A DNA stretch of 17,854 nucleotides, taken from Bacillota bacterium. GTDB taxonomy: Bacteria; Bacillota; Clostridia; Christensenellales; CAG-138. The stretch is from the NCBI GenBank assembly GCA_023435025.1, contig JAEYSE010000013.1:1-17854 (forward strand), in the 5' to 3' direction. The translations under genes and the position numbers were made by a program. Each line of letters begins with the position of its first letter. Positions within the stretch are counted from its first letter, which is position 1. The notes below the pieces were generated by a model. It had not been told where the DNA came from, ran no database searches, and saw only the letters and a program-made list of their open reading frames with translations. This document shows, one piece after another, positions 1 through 6,128 of the stretch.

Positions 1-192
1 CAAGCGTTTGGCCTAAAACATGGAGACATGCTGGAACTGGCAAGCGACGGAGTGCGGCCTGTGGCCTTCCGGGATATGGTTGTGCGCGTGCACGAGAATT
101 TTGAGCTCGAAGCGCATTTGGATACAGATGAGGCGAACGCTGCGTGCCTGCATAACGATATGCTGATGCGCGCAAAGCCGGATCGGAGATGA
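1..192 (+). CDS. pduL: PduL-type phosphotransacylase, C-terminal part (5' truncated)
   Basis: The window opens inside this gene in frame 1; 63 codons remain before a TGA at 190-192. The remnant contains GLKHGD, then VRVHENFELEAHLDTDEANAA, which is the conserved C-terminal block of the PduL phosphate acyltransferase family (typically around 200 residues). PduL is the BMC-specific enzyme that converts acyl-CoA plus phosphate into acyl-phosphate and free CoA, regenerating CoA inside the compartment. It would use the product of the aldehyde dehydrogenase encoded at 1326. The N-terminal encapsulation peptide and most zinc ligands lie outside the window, so completeness cannot be judged. The stop lies within the start region of the next gene, suggesting translational coupling. 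Family assignment is firm; acetyl versus propionyl preference cannot be read. Confidence 0.85.
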   Translation, partial: QAFGLKHGDMLELASDGVRPVAFRDMVVRVHENFELEAHLDTDEANAACLHNDMLMRAKPDRR

Positions 193-194
193 CC

Positions 195-791
195 ATGCAG
201 CAGGTTGAAGGACAACTTTCATTTGAAACGCTGTATATGGCGCCGGATTATATTGCGGCAGGCCGTTTTGTGGACAGTATGGCCAGCGCAGTCCTGCTTG
301 GTGACGCGCAAAAGCTTCCGCAATCATTACGCCCCGCACACTTTTATGATGCAGGGGATGCGCGGCATCGTACTTCGCTGATGTTGCAAGCGCCGCAAAT
401 GAAACGGCTTATGGTCATTACTCCGGATATGGGGTACTATCGCCGCCTGTTTGAATTACGGGACGAATGCTTTTTCGTAAATCTGACGCTGCGACTGCTA
501 GAGCAGGGCGCTGATGTGTGCATAGATACCGGCATGCGGAAAACGAGGCGGCTTCCTAAGGTAAAAGAATGGATGGAGATGCTTCAACAGTTTGGCGTAC
601 GCCTTTTGTTCTGCAAGGAGGATGAATCCACTTCGGGCGATATTATCCGCGAACTTGTAACCGCAAAAGACATAGACAGGTGTTTCCGCCAAGGAAAAAA
701 GGAACTACTTACCGGTGCAAATGCGATCGTAACCCCCTATGCGTTGGACGAGGCCAAAGAAAAGGGCGTCACAATCTGCAAGCAGTTATAG
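195..791 (+). CDS. BMC-associated protein of unknown function (possibly flavoprotein-like)
   Basis: A 198-residue protein. I chose the ATG at 195 because GGAG at 185-188 is well spaced from it; an in-frame ATG at 189 overlaps the pduL stop (ATGA) but has no usable ribosome site. I do not recognise it with certainty. The middle has hydrophobic strand/helix alternation (KRLMVITPDMGYY, then ECFFVNLTLRLLEQGADV, then FGVRLLFC), as in a Rossmann- or flavodoxin-like alpha/beta fold. The C-terminus has VTAKDI, then GKKELLTGANAIVTPYALDE and KGVTI. This recalls the 'ITP-x-A-x-(D/E)-x-G(V/I)' motif of EutT and some other BMC-associated proteins. No signal peptide or membrane segment is visible. It sits between pduL and a shell gene and ends 8 bases before the next ATG, so it is very probably a compartment component or accessory protein. 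Confidence 0.6.
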   Translation: MQQVEGQLSFETLYMAPDYIAAGRFVDSMASAVLLGDAQKLPQSLRPAHFYDAGDARHRTSLMLQAPQMKRLMVITPDMGYYRRLFELRDECFFVNLTLRLLEQGADVCIDTGMRKTRRLPKVKEWMEMLQQFGVRLLFCKEDESTSGDIIRELVTAKDIDRCFRQGKKELLTGANAIVTPYALDEAKEKGVTICKQL

Positions 792-799
792 GAGGATGC

Positions 800-1300
800 A
801 TGATTTTAGCGGTTGTCAAAGGAACCATCATCAGCACCAACAAGACGGAGAAGCTGCGCGGCAGCAAGCTGCTGGTTGTAGAAGAGTGGAATATTGATAC
901 GCAATCCACTTCCCATCGCCCGCTTGTGGCGCTGGATATTGTGGGTGCGGGTGCGGGGGAACTGGTGCTCTGTGTTTCGGGCAGTTCTGCCCGCCAAACG
1001 GAAGAAACCGCGCAGCGCCCGGTAGACCTTGTGATTATCGGCATCGTCGATCAGGCGGAAATGAACGGGGAGACCCGCTACCAGAAATATGGCGCACATT
1101 CGGAAGAGCCGGTTGGGCTAGAAAGCGCGTTGCCCGCGAAGGACGATCCTTCTGTAGATGCCGGGCTGAAGCAAGAGGCCGGTACACCGGAGGCAGTCAT
1201 CACAGAAGTGCCCGCTGAAGCAAAAGAGCAAGTCAACGTTAGAAAGCGCATAAGCAAGCGGAAAAGCCATCGCGCTTCCCCCCAAAAAAAGGCAAGGTAA
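800..1300 (+). CDS. BMC-P (EutN/CcmL-type) shell vertex protein with long basic C-terminal tail
   Basis: The ATG at 800 is preceded by GGAGG at 791-795; a longer in-frame reading from 680 only overlaps the previous gene. The 166-residue product begins with a normal EutN domain (residues 1 to about 87): MILAVVKGTIISTNK, SKLLVVEEW, LVALDIVGAGAGELVL, PVDLVIIGIVDQ. Proteins of this family form pentamers that cap the vertices of the icosahedral shell. Unusually, about 80 further residues follow: a low-complexity Glu/Pro/Ala linker, then a strongly basic end in which 10 of residues 148-166 are Lys or Arg. Ordinary family members are about 85-105 residues, as are the other two copies here. The tail could contact cargo, nucleic acid or the cell envelope; that is inference. 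The shell assignment is firm. Confidence 0.85.
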   Translation: MILAVVKGTIISTNKTEKLRGSKLLVVEEWNIDTQSTSHRPLVALDIVGAGAGELVLCVSGSSARQTEETAQRPVDLVIIGIVDQAEMNGETRYQKYGAHSEEPVGLESALPAKDDPSVDAGLKQEAGTPEAVITEVPAEAKEQVNVRKRISKRKSHRASPQKKAR

Positions 1301-1325
1301 TTTGACAGAGGGACGGTAACCACAA

Positions 1326-2744
1326 ATGAAGCAGGAACTGTCGAAGCAATACGTTCATGATATCGTAGCATCCGTTGTAGCATCGATTGTTGGCCAAGAA
1401 AGTAACCCCCACGCTCAACACAGCCAGGGCTGCTTTCTGTTTGACAGCATGGATGATTGTGTAGAAGCTGCGCAGAACGCATTCGAACAAAGCCGTGAAA
1501 TGAGCCTTATGAAGCGGCGTGAAATCGTGGAGGCCATGCGCGTTGCTGCGCGTTCAAACGCGGAGCTTCTTGCAAAAGCCGCATACGAGGAAACGGGCTA
1601 CGGCTCTGTTGCCCATAAGGTGCTAAAGTGCCGCCTGGCTGCTGACAAGACGCCTGGCGTTGAGGATATCTGCGTGAAATCGGATGCCGGTGATGATGGG
1701 CTCACGCTCACCATGCAGGTCCCGTTTGGCGTGGTGGGTGCGATTACGCCTTCCACCAATCCTGTTGCGACTGTAGTCAACAACGCCATCGGAATGGTTG
1801 CGGCCGGAAACACGGTTGTATTTGCGCCACATCCCGCTGCAAAGGCTTGCACGAAGCTTGCGATATCCATTTTGAACAGCGCCATTGTCGGCGCGGGCGC
1901 TCCTGCGCCGATGCTGTATTGCGTAAAAGAACCGGATATCAAGAGCTCTCAGCGGCTGATGGAGCATCCTGTGGTACGGCTTCTGGCGGTAACCGGCGGC
2001 GAGGCAATTGTAAATATCGCGATGCGCACAGGCAAAAAAGTCATAGCCGCGGGCCCTGGCAATCCGCCAGTTATTGTAGATGAGACGGCGGACATACAAA
2101 GAAGCGCAAAAGACATCGTGGATGGCGCAAGTTTTGAAAACAACATTCTTTGTATCGCGGAAAAAGAAGTGTTTGTGGTGGAGAGCGTAGGCAATGCGCT
2201 TGTAAAGGCCATGACGGAAGCCGGCGCGCAACTCATCACTCCGGACCAGGTAGAGAATTTGATAAAAACCATCCTCATATATAGCGATGGCAAGTATACC
2301 ATCAACCGTAAGTTCGTTGGGCGGGACGCACAAACACTGTTGAACGCGGCGGGAATTCCCCTTGTTGGGCAGCCGCGCTTGATAACGGCGATCGTGCGCA
2401 AAGACCATCCCCTTGTTACAACCGAAATGCTGATGCCCGTACTGCCTGTCGTATATGTTCGTGATGTGGATGAAGCGATCCGATTGGCTGTAGAGGCCGA
2501 AGGCGGGTGCCATCATTCGGCGCATATGCATTCAAGAAATGTTGATCATCTTGCGCGCGCCGCGCGGGCACTGGACACCACAATATTTGTGAAAAACGCC
2601 CCCTCCTACGCAGGTGTAGGATTTGGCGGAGAAGGATATTGCACGTTTACAATCGCAACGCCTACCGGTGAAGGGCTCACAAGCGCGAGATGCTTCACGC
2701 GCTCGCGCCGCTGTGTGCTTGGCGGTGAGTTCCAACTGATATAA
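1326..2744 (+). CDS. CoA-acylating aldehyde dehydrogenase, BMC type (PduP/EutE-like)
   Basis: Oxidises an aldehyde to acyl-CoA with NAD+ and CoA inside the compartment. The 472 residues match the usual family length. Residues 1-22 (MKQELSKQYVHDIVASVVAS and on) form an amphipathic helix followed by a polar linker, the classic encapsulation peptide. Family landmarks are VPFGVVGAITPSTNP (about 132-146), the GPGNPP loop (243-248), the catalytic cysteine C276 in FENNILCIAEKEV, and the C-terminal TGEGLTSARCFTRSRRCVL. It lies 25 bases after the BMC-P gene and before the PduS-like gene, a common BMC core order. Its product would feed PduL. The aldehyde (acetaldehyde, propionaldehyde, lactaldehyde or other) cannot be read from sequence. 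The ribosome site (AGAGGGA, 1312-1318) is only moderate. Confidence 0.93.
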   Translation: MKQELSKQYVHDIVASVVASIVGQESNPHAQHSQGCFLFDSMDDCVEAAQNAFEQSREMSLMKRREIVEAMRVAARSNAELLAKAAYEETGYGSVAHKVLKCRLAADKTPGVEDICVKSDAGDDGLTLTMQVPFGVVGAITPSTNPVATVVNNAIGMVAAGNTVVFAPHPAAKACTKLAISILNSAIVGAGAPAPMLYCVKEPDIKSSQRLMEHPVVRLLAVTGGEAIVNIAMRTGKKVIAAGPGNPPVIVDETADIQRSAKDIVDGASFENNILCIAEKEVFVVESVGNALVKAMTEAGAQLITPDQVENLIKTILIYSDGKYTINRKFVGRDAQTLLNAAGIPLVGQPRLITAIVRKDHPLVTTEMLMPVLPVVYVRDVDEAIRLAVEAEGGCHHSAHMHSRNVDHLARAARALDTTIFVKNAPSYAGVGFGGEGYCTFTIATPTGEGLTSARCFTRSRRCVLGGEFQLI

Positions 2745-2810
2745 AGCTTGGAAAGACGCATTCTCTTTGACGGCCGTCATACGGCGTCAATTCAACGAGT
2801 GGAGGACAAT

Positions 2811-4112
2811 ATGCGCATACAGGACAAATGCATGGAAGCCGGTGTGGTCGGCGCTGGTGGCGCGGGGTTTCCGGCACATGTAAAGCTCAATAGCCAGGCA
2901 AGCGTGGTGCTTGCAAACGGGGCGGAGTGTGAACCTTTGCTCCGTGTAGATCAGCAGGTGATGATGCGCTATACCGAGGATGTTATAGAGGGTATGCGCC
3001 TTGCGATGGAAGCGTGCGGGGCCAAGGAAGGCAAAATTTGCATCAAGGCCAAGCATAAGGACGTAATTGAAAAGTTGGAAGCGGCATGTACGCCCGGGAT
3101 CAGCGTGTTTTTGCTCAATGATTACTATCCGGCGGGCGATGAACAGCAAATGGTGTACGACGCGACCGGGCGTGTGGTGCCGGTGGGCGGAATTCCGCTG
3201 GATGCCGGGGTGGTTGTTCAAAACACCAGCACACTGCGCAATATTGCCCTTGCAATGCGGGACATTCCTGTAACCCACAAGCACCTTACAATCGCCGGGG
3301 AAGTAAAAACCCCCATGACAATAGAAGCGCCGCTTGGTATGACCCTGCGTGATTGCATACAGCTGGCCGGCGGGCCGGTAGACGAAACCGGGTATGGGTT
3401 GATTGTTGGCGGCCCTATGATGGGGTATGTGGAAACCAATTGGGACAACGTGGTTACAAAAACCACCGGCGGTTTGATTGTGCTTCCGGCCGACCATGCA
3501 CATTATATTCGAAAAGCTGCCCCCCGCGCATACGACAAGAAACTGGCGCGCAGCGTCTGCTGCCAGTGCATGCTTTGCACCCAGATGTGCCCCCGCAATT
3601 TGCTCGGCCTGGGCGTAGAGCCCCATAAAGCGATGCGCGCACTTGCCTACGGAAACAAATATGAGGACAACGGCGTATTCTCCTGCTGTAATTGCGGGGT
3701 TTGCTCGTACTTTGCCTGCCCCTTTGGGCTAGCGCCCTCTGTGATCACCACCGATGCAAAGAATGCCATGTCGGCTGCGGGCAAGAAGCCTGAAAAAATG
3801 CCTTCCGCGGGTGTGGCGCATAACCGCCAGTATGCAAAGGTGCCGGTAAAGCGGCTGATTGGAAGGCTGGGCCTTAAGAAATACGACGTACCCGCCCCTT
3901 TGTATGAGAAAGAGATACGCCCGGAGAAGGTCTCCATTCCGCTGCGCATGCACATTGGTGCTCCGTGTACACCGGTTGTGCAGGCTGGCGAACAGGTGGC
4001 CTGCGGGCAGGTAATCGCAACGATTGAGCCGGGGAAACTCGGTGTGAACATCCATGCTTCCATCACAGGAACGGTACAATCCGTAGATGGAAACAACATC
4101 GTGATTATTTAA
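2811..4112 (+). CDS. pduS: PduS/RnfC-like iron-sulfur NADH dehydrogenase subunit
   Basis: I chose the ATG at 2811, with GGAGG at 2801-2805, over an upstream TTG at 2748 that has no ribosome site; the product is 433 residues. The N-terminus has VVGAGGAGFPAHVK and NGAECEP, the NADH/FMN-binding region seen in RnfC, NuoF and PduS. A central SLBB-like part follows (HLTIAGEV near 158-165; APLGMTLRDCIQLAGGP). Two [4Fe-4S] motifs come next: C250-x2-C253-x2-C256-x3-C260-P, and C292-x2-C295-x2-C298-x4-C303-P; the x4 spacing in the second is that of PduS. The C-terminus resembles a barrel-sandwich hybrid (IGAPCTPVVQAGEQVACGQV). PduS is a flavoprotein that moves electrons from NADH through clusters, recycling cofactor. 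The next gene encodes its expected partner, a PduT-like shell protein. Confidence 0.88.
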   Translation: MRIQDKCMEAGVVGAGGAGFPAHVKLNSQASVVLANGAECEPLLRVDQQVMMRYTEDVIEGMRLAMEACGAKEGKICIKAKHKDVIEKLEAACTPGISVFLLNDYYPAGDEQQMVYDATGRVVPVGGIPLDAGVVVQNTSTLRNIALAMRDIPVTHKHLTIAGEVKTPMTIEAPLGMTLRDCIQLAGGPVDETGYGLIVGGPMMGYVETNWDNVVTKTTGGLIVLPADHAHYIRKAAPRAYDKKLARSVCCQCMLCTQMCPRNLLGLGVEPHKAMRALAYGNKYEDNGVFSCCNCGVCSYFACPFGLAPSVITTDAKNAMSAAGKKPEKMPSAGVAHNRQYAKVPVKRLIGRLGLKKYDVPAPLYEKEIRPEKVSIPLRMHIGAPCTPVVQAGEQVACGQVIATIEPGKLGVNIHASITGTVQSVDGNNIVII

Positions 4113-4129
4113 GGGAGGCTAGGCTAGCA

Positions 4130-4675
4130 ATGGAATCATTAGGTATGGTGGAACTTAACAGTATCGCGCAGGGGATCAGCACTGCTGATGCGATATTGAA
4201 GGCGGCTAACGTACATATCGTTTTCTCGCAACCGGTTTGCCCTGGCAAATATGCCATTATCATCAGCGGCAGCGTGGCGGACGTAAGGGCCGCGATTGAT
4301 GCCGGGAATGACGCAGGGGCCATCAATGTTCTGGATACCATTGTCATCCCCCGTATACACGAAGACGTTTTGTCTGCACTCAATGGCTGTGTGGATCTCA
4401 AAGACGTTGAGTCATTGGGCATTATAGAAACATTTACGCTCGCGCAGGCACTTCGCTGTGCGGACGAGGCGGTAAAGAGCGCGGATGTTGCCCTGATGGA
4501 AATCCGCTTGGCGGCAGGGTTGGGCGGCAAGTCCTTTGTACTGCTTACAGGCTCCATATCTTCGGTGCGCGCGGCGGTACGCGTTGCGGTAGAAGCGTGC
4601 GAAAACGAAGGAATGATCGCCGGAACAGCGGTTATTCCGGCACCCCATCCGGAGCTTGCCGACTTTATCCTTTAG
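4130..4675 (+). CDS. pduT: PduT-like tandem-BMC-domain (BMC-T) shell protein with cluster cysteine
   Basis: A 181-residue protein made of two BMC domains. Domain 1 covers roughly residues 1-85 (ESLGMVELNSIAQG, ISGSVADVRAAIDAG, VIPRIHEDV); domain 2 covers roughly 92-181 (ESLGIIETFTLAQAL, LTGSISSVRAAVRVA, VIPAPHPEL). Such proteins form trimers that look like hexamers in the facet. Cys37 in SQPVCPGKYAIII matches the cysteine that in PduT trimers holds a [4Fe-4S] cluster at the threefold pore. Coming directly after the PduS-like gene, it is probably the electron port of the shell. GGGAGG at 4113-4118 lies about 11 bases before the ATG. Both domain assignments are clear; presence of the cluster is inferred from the motif. 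Confidence 0.9.
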   Translation: MESLGMVELNSIAQGISTADAILKAANVHIVFSQPVCPGKYAIIISGSVADVRAAIDAGNDAGAINVLDTIVIPRIHEDVLSALNGCVDLKDVESLGIIETFTLAQALRCADEAVKSADVALMEIRLAAGLGGKSFVLLTGSISSVRAAVRVAVEACENEGMIAGTAVIPAPHPELADFIL

Positions 4676-4750
4676 GTCGAGGCCGCATCTATTCGCGTAG
4701 GATAGCATGCCTGTCCTAAGATATGAATTTGATGACGCAAAGGAAGAGCA

Positions 4751-5032
4751 ATGACGATTGGCAAAGTGGTCGGAAGCCTGGTATGTACCATAAAACATCC
4801 TTCGCTTGAGGGTGTAAAGCTATTGCTGGTGCGCCAATACACAAACGGAGAGCCGGGAAATGTAGTTGTAGCGGCAGATTCCGTTTGTTCGGCGGGCCCC
4901 GGAAGCATGGTTTATATGATCGGCAGCACGGAAGCCGCATCGTCTTTGCGGCGCGGGCGCATACCTGTGGATTTGGCTGTAATGGGAATTGTAGATACAT
5001 ATAACAGCACGAAATATCAACACATTCAATAA
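4751..5032 (+). CDS. BMC-P (EutN-type) shell vertex protein
   Basis: A compact 93-residue EutN-family protein: MTIGKVVGSLVCTIKHPSLE, KLLLVRQYT, NVVVAADSVCSAGPGSMVYMIGS and IPVDLAVMGIVDTYN follow the usual beta-barrel order. It would form pentameric vertices. It is the second of three pentamer genes here and lacks any tail. The 75 bases before it (4676-4750) show no gene; a ribosome site AAAGGAAGAG lies at 4738-4747. It precedes a hexamer gene by 15 bases, so the two are surely co-transcribed. Confidence 0.88.
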   Translation: MTIGKVVGSLVCTIKHPSLEGVKLLLVRQYTNGEPGNVVVAADSVCSAGPGSMVYMIGSTEAASSLRRGRIPVDLAVMGIVDTYNSTKYQHIQ

Positions 5033-5047
5033 GAGGAGGAGAGTCAA

Positions 5048-5317
5048 ATGGAGAAGGAAGCCTTAGGAATGGTGGAAACAAAAGGGCTGGTGGCAGCAGT
5101 AGAGGCAGCTGATGCAATGGTAAAGGCTGCGAACGTAGCGTTGGTTGGAAAGCAGCAGGTAGGCGCTGGCCTCGTTGCTGTGATGGTACGCGGCGATGTT
5201 GGTGCGGTAAAGGCTGCTGTGGATGCGGGTGTCTCGGCCGCAAAGCGTATCGGTGAAGTTGTGGGCGTACATGTCATACCCAGGCCTCATACGGATGTCG
5301 AAAGCATCCTGAAATAG
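5048..5317 (+). CDS. pduA: BMC-H (PduA-like) hexameric shell protein, copy 1
   Basis: An 89-residue single-BMC-domain protein with MEKEALGMVETKGLVAAVEA, AADAMVKAANV, VRGDVGAVKAAVDAG and VHVIPRPHTDVESIL, closely matching PduA-type facet hexamers. The pore loop is VGAG (residues 38-41), corresponding to the GSG-type pore of PduA through which small polar substrates pass. The ribosome site AAGAGGAGGAG is strong (5031-5041), consistent with a bulk facet protein. It is very similar to the BMC-H gene at 5799, including a 23-base identical stretch (around 5193-5215 against 5941-5963), pointing to duplication. Confidence 0.93.
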   Translation: MEKEALGMVETKGLVAAVEAADAMVKAANVALVGKQQVGAGLVAVMVRGDVGAVKAAVDAGVSAAKRIGEVVGVHVIPRPHTDVESILK

Positions 5318-5320
5318 CCC

Positions 5321-5632
5321 ATGCGAGTAGCTCGTGTTGTTGGCAATATCGTATCGGTAATCAAAGAGCCTTGCCATCAGGGCAAGAAGCTGATGTTGGT
5401 CAGCTTTTTGGATGATGAGGGCAAGGAACTGCCTGAAGAGCACGTCTATGTGGATGCATCCGGCGCGGGTATAGGCGATATCGTGCTTGTATGCGAAGAC
5501 GGCGGCGCCGCAGAACTTGAATTTGACTTGGCGGGCGGAGACTGCATTTTTGACGGTCTGATAGTAGGTATTGTGGATAGCATGCAGCCGGAGTGTTTTG
5601 GGCTGCCGGATATGTCGGATCGGGTTGTCTGA
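5321..5632 (+). CDS. BMC-P (EutN-type) shell vertex protein
   Basis: A 103-residue EutN-family protein: MRVARVVGNIVSVIKEPCHQ, KLMLVSFLDDEG, VYVDASGAGIGDIVLVCEDG and FDGLIVGIVDSM. It starts three bases after the stop of the preceding BMC-H gene without a ribosome site of its own, so translation is probably coupled to that gene. That could hold vertex protein at a low ratio to facet protein, as the shell geometry needs. It carries a slightly extended acidic end (about residues 92-103), not the basic tail of the copy at 800. It is the last gene before an internal promoter region. Confidence 0.88.
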   Translation: MRVARVVGNIVSVIKEPCHQGKKLMLVSFLDDEGKELPEEHVYVDASGAGIGDIVLVCEDGGAAELEFDLAGGDCIFDGLIVGIVDSMQPECFGLPDMSDRVV

Positions 5633-5647
5633 AATGCAAAAAAGGGC

Positions 5648-5675
5648 TTGACGACATATGATGAGGTGTTATAAT
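5648..5675 (+). promoter_or_regulatory. Sigma-A-type promoter before the second BMC-H gene
   Basis: TTGACG (5648-5653) and TATAAT (5670-5675) are separated by 16 bases, close to the vegetative consensus. Transcription would begin near 5682 and give a leader of about 115 bases before the BMC-H start at 5799. It would drive the second facet protein and the DeoC-like protein, and perhaps the genes after them, independently of the upstream shell genes. Confidence 0.65.
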
Positions 5676-5691
5676 ATTCATCAGATCATAT
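5656..5691. promoter_or_regulatory. Candidate operator flanking the -10 box
   Basis: TGATGA (5659-5664) and TCATCA (5678-5683) form inverted half-sites on either side of the -10 box. A second pair, ATATGAT (5656-5662) and ATCATAT (5685-5691), is nested outside them. A dimeric regulator bound here would cover the promoter. The local GntR-family protein (6877) is the obvious candidate, but this is inference. A TGATG/CATCA repeat also occurs before the ABC transporter genes at 12405. Confidence 0.35.
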
Positions 5692-5798
5692 ATCCCAATA
5701 ATCAGAACAAATACATTTCATATGATTTTCAACTAGTTCCTTGAAATGGGCACATTCAATAAATACCCCCTATAAATAATGGAAAGGATTATATAAAA

Positions 5799-6074
5799 AT
5801 GGAAAAGCAAGCATTAGGTATGGTGGAAACCCGCGGTTTGGTTGGAGCAGTAGAGGCTGCAGATGCTATGGTGAAAGCGGCCAATGTCACTTTGCTGGGC
5901 AAAGAACTCGTTGGCGGCGGCCTTGTGACCGTTATGGTTCGCGGCGATGTTGGTGCGGTAAAAGCCGCTGTTGATGCGGGCGCATCTGCTGCAAAGCGCG
6001 TGGGCGACCTCGTCAGCGTACATGTAATCGCCAGGCCTCATGAGGATGTGGTGTGCATACTCCCGCAGGGCTAA
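5799..6074 (+). CDS. pduA: BMC-H (PduA-like) hexameric shell protein, copy 2
   Basis: A 91-residue single-BMC-domain protein (MEKQALGMVETRGLVGAVEA, MVKAANVTLLGKELVGGGLV, VRGDVGAVKAAVDAG, VHVIARPHEDV). It is a close paralogue of the copy at 5048 and also PduA-like. The pore loop is VGGG (38-41) instead of VGAG, and PRPH near the C-terminus becomes ARPH, so pore properties and edge contacts may differ slightly. It has its own promoter at 5648 and a GGAAAGG ribosome site (5781-5787). It is probably an alternative or additional facet protein whose dose can be set separately. Confidence 0.93.
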   Translation: MEKQALGMVETRGLVGAVEAADAMVKAANVTLLGKELVGGGLVTVMVRGDVGAVKAAVDAGASAAKRVGDLVSVHVIARPHEDVVCILPQG

Positions 6075-6083
6075 AAGCTTCAA

Positions 6084-6098
6084 TGTGCTTAAGGCACA
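6084..6098 (+). other. Small inverted repeat between the BMC-H gene and deoC-like gene
   Basis: TGTGC-TTAAG-GCACA is a perfect 5-base-pair stem with a 5-base loop in the 54-base gap. It lacks a T-run and is too weak for a terminator; it might moderate mRNA decay or readthrough. It could also be chance. Confidence 0.25.
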
Positions 6099-6128
6099 AC
6101 CACAGCTCATTAAGGTAGGTGTTAACTC

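Larger units (their letters stand above)
5633..5798 (+). promoter_or_regulatory. AT-rich intergenic region with internal promoter
   Basis: This 166-base gap is clearly richer in A and T than the flanking genes and contains no gene. It holds a near-consensus promoter, inverted half-sites around its -10 box, and three copies of an ATATGAT/ATCATAT word (5656-5662, 5685-5691, 5720-5726). No hairpin with a T-run was seen, so upstream transcription probably reads through. Confidence 0.6.

Noticed and set aside
680..799. Longer start of the first BMC-P gene
   Set aside because: It would overlap the preceding gene by over 100 bases, and the EutN domain begins exactly at the ATG at 800 after GGAGG.
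1623..2531. A 302-codon open frame on the minus strand
   Set aside because: It lies wholly inside the aldehyde dehydrogenase gene, has no family features or ribosome site, and the + strand protein is clearly real.
2748..2810. TTG start of the PduS-like gene 21 codons upstream
   Set aside because: No ribosome site precedes it, whereas GGAGG is ideally spaced before the ATG at 2811.
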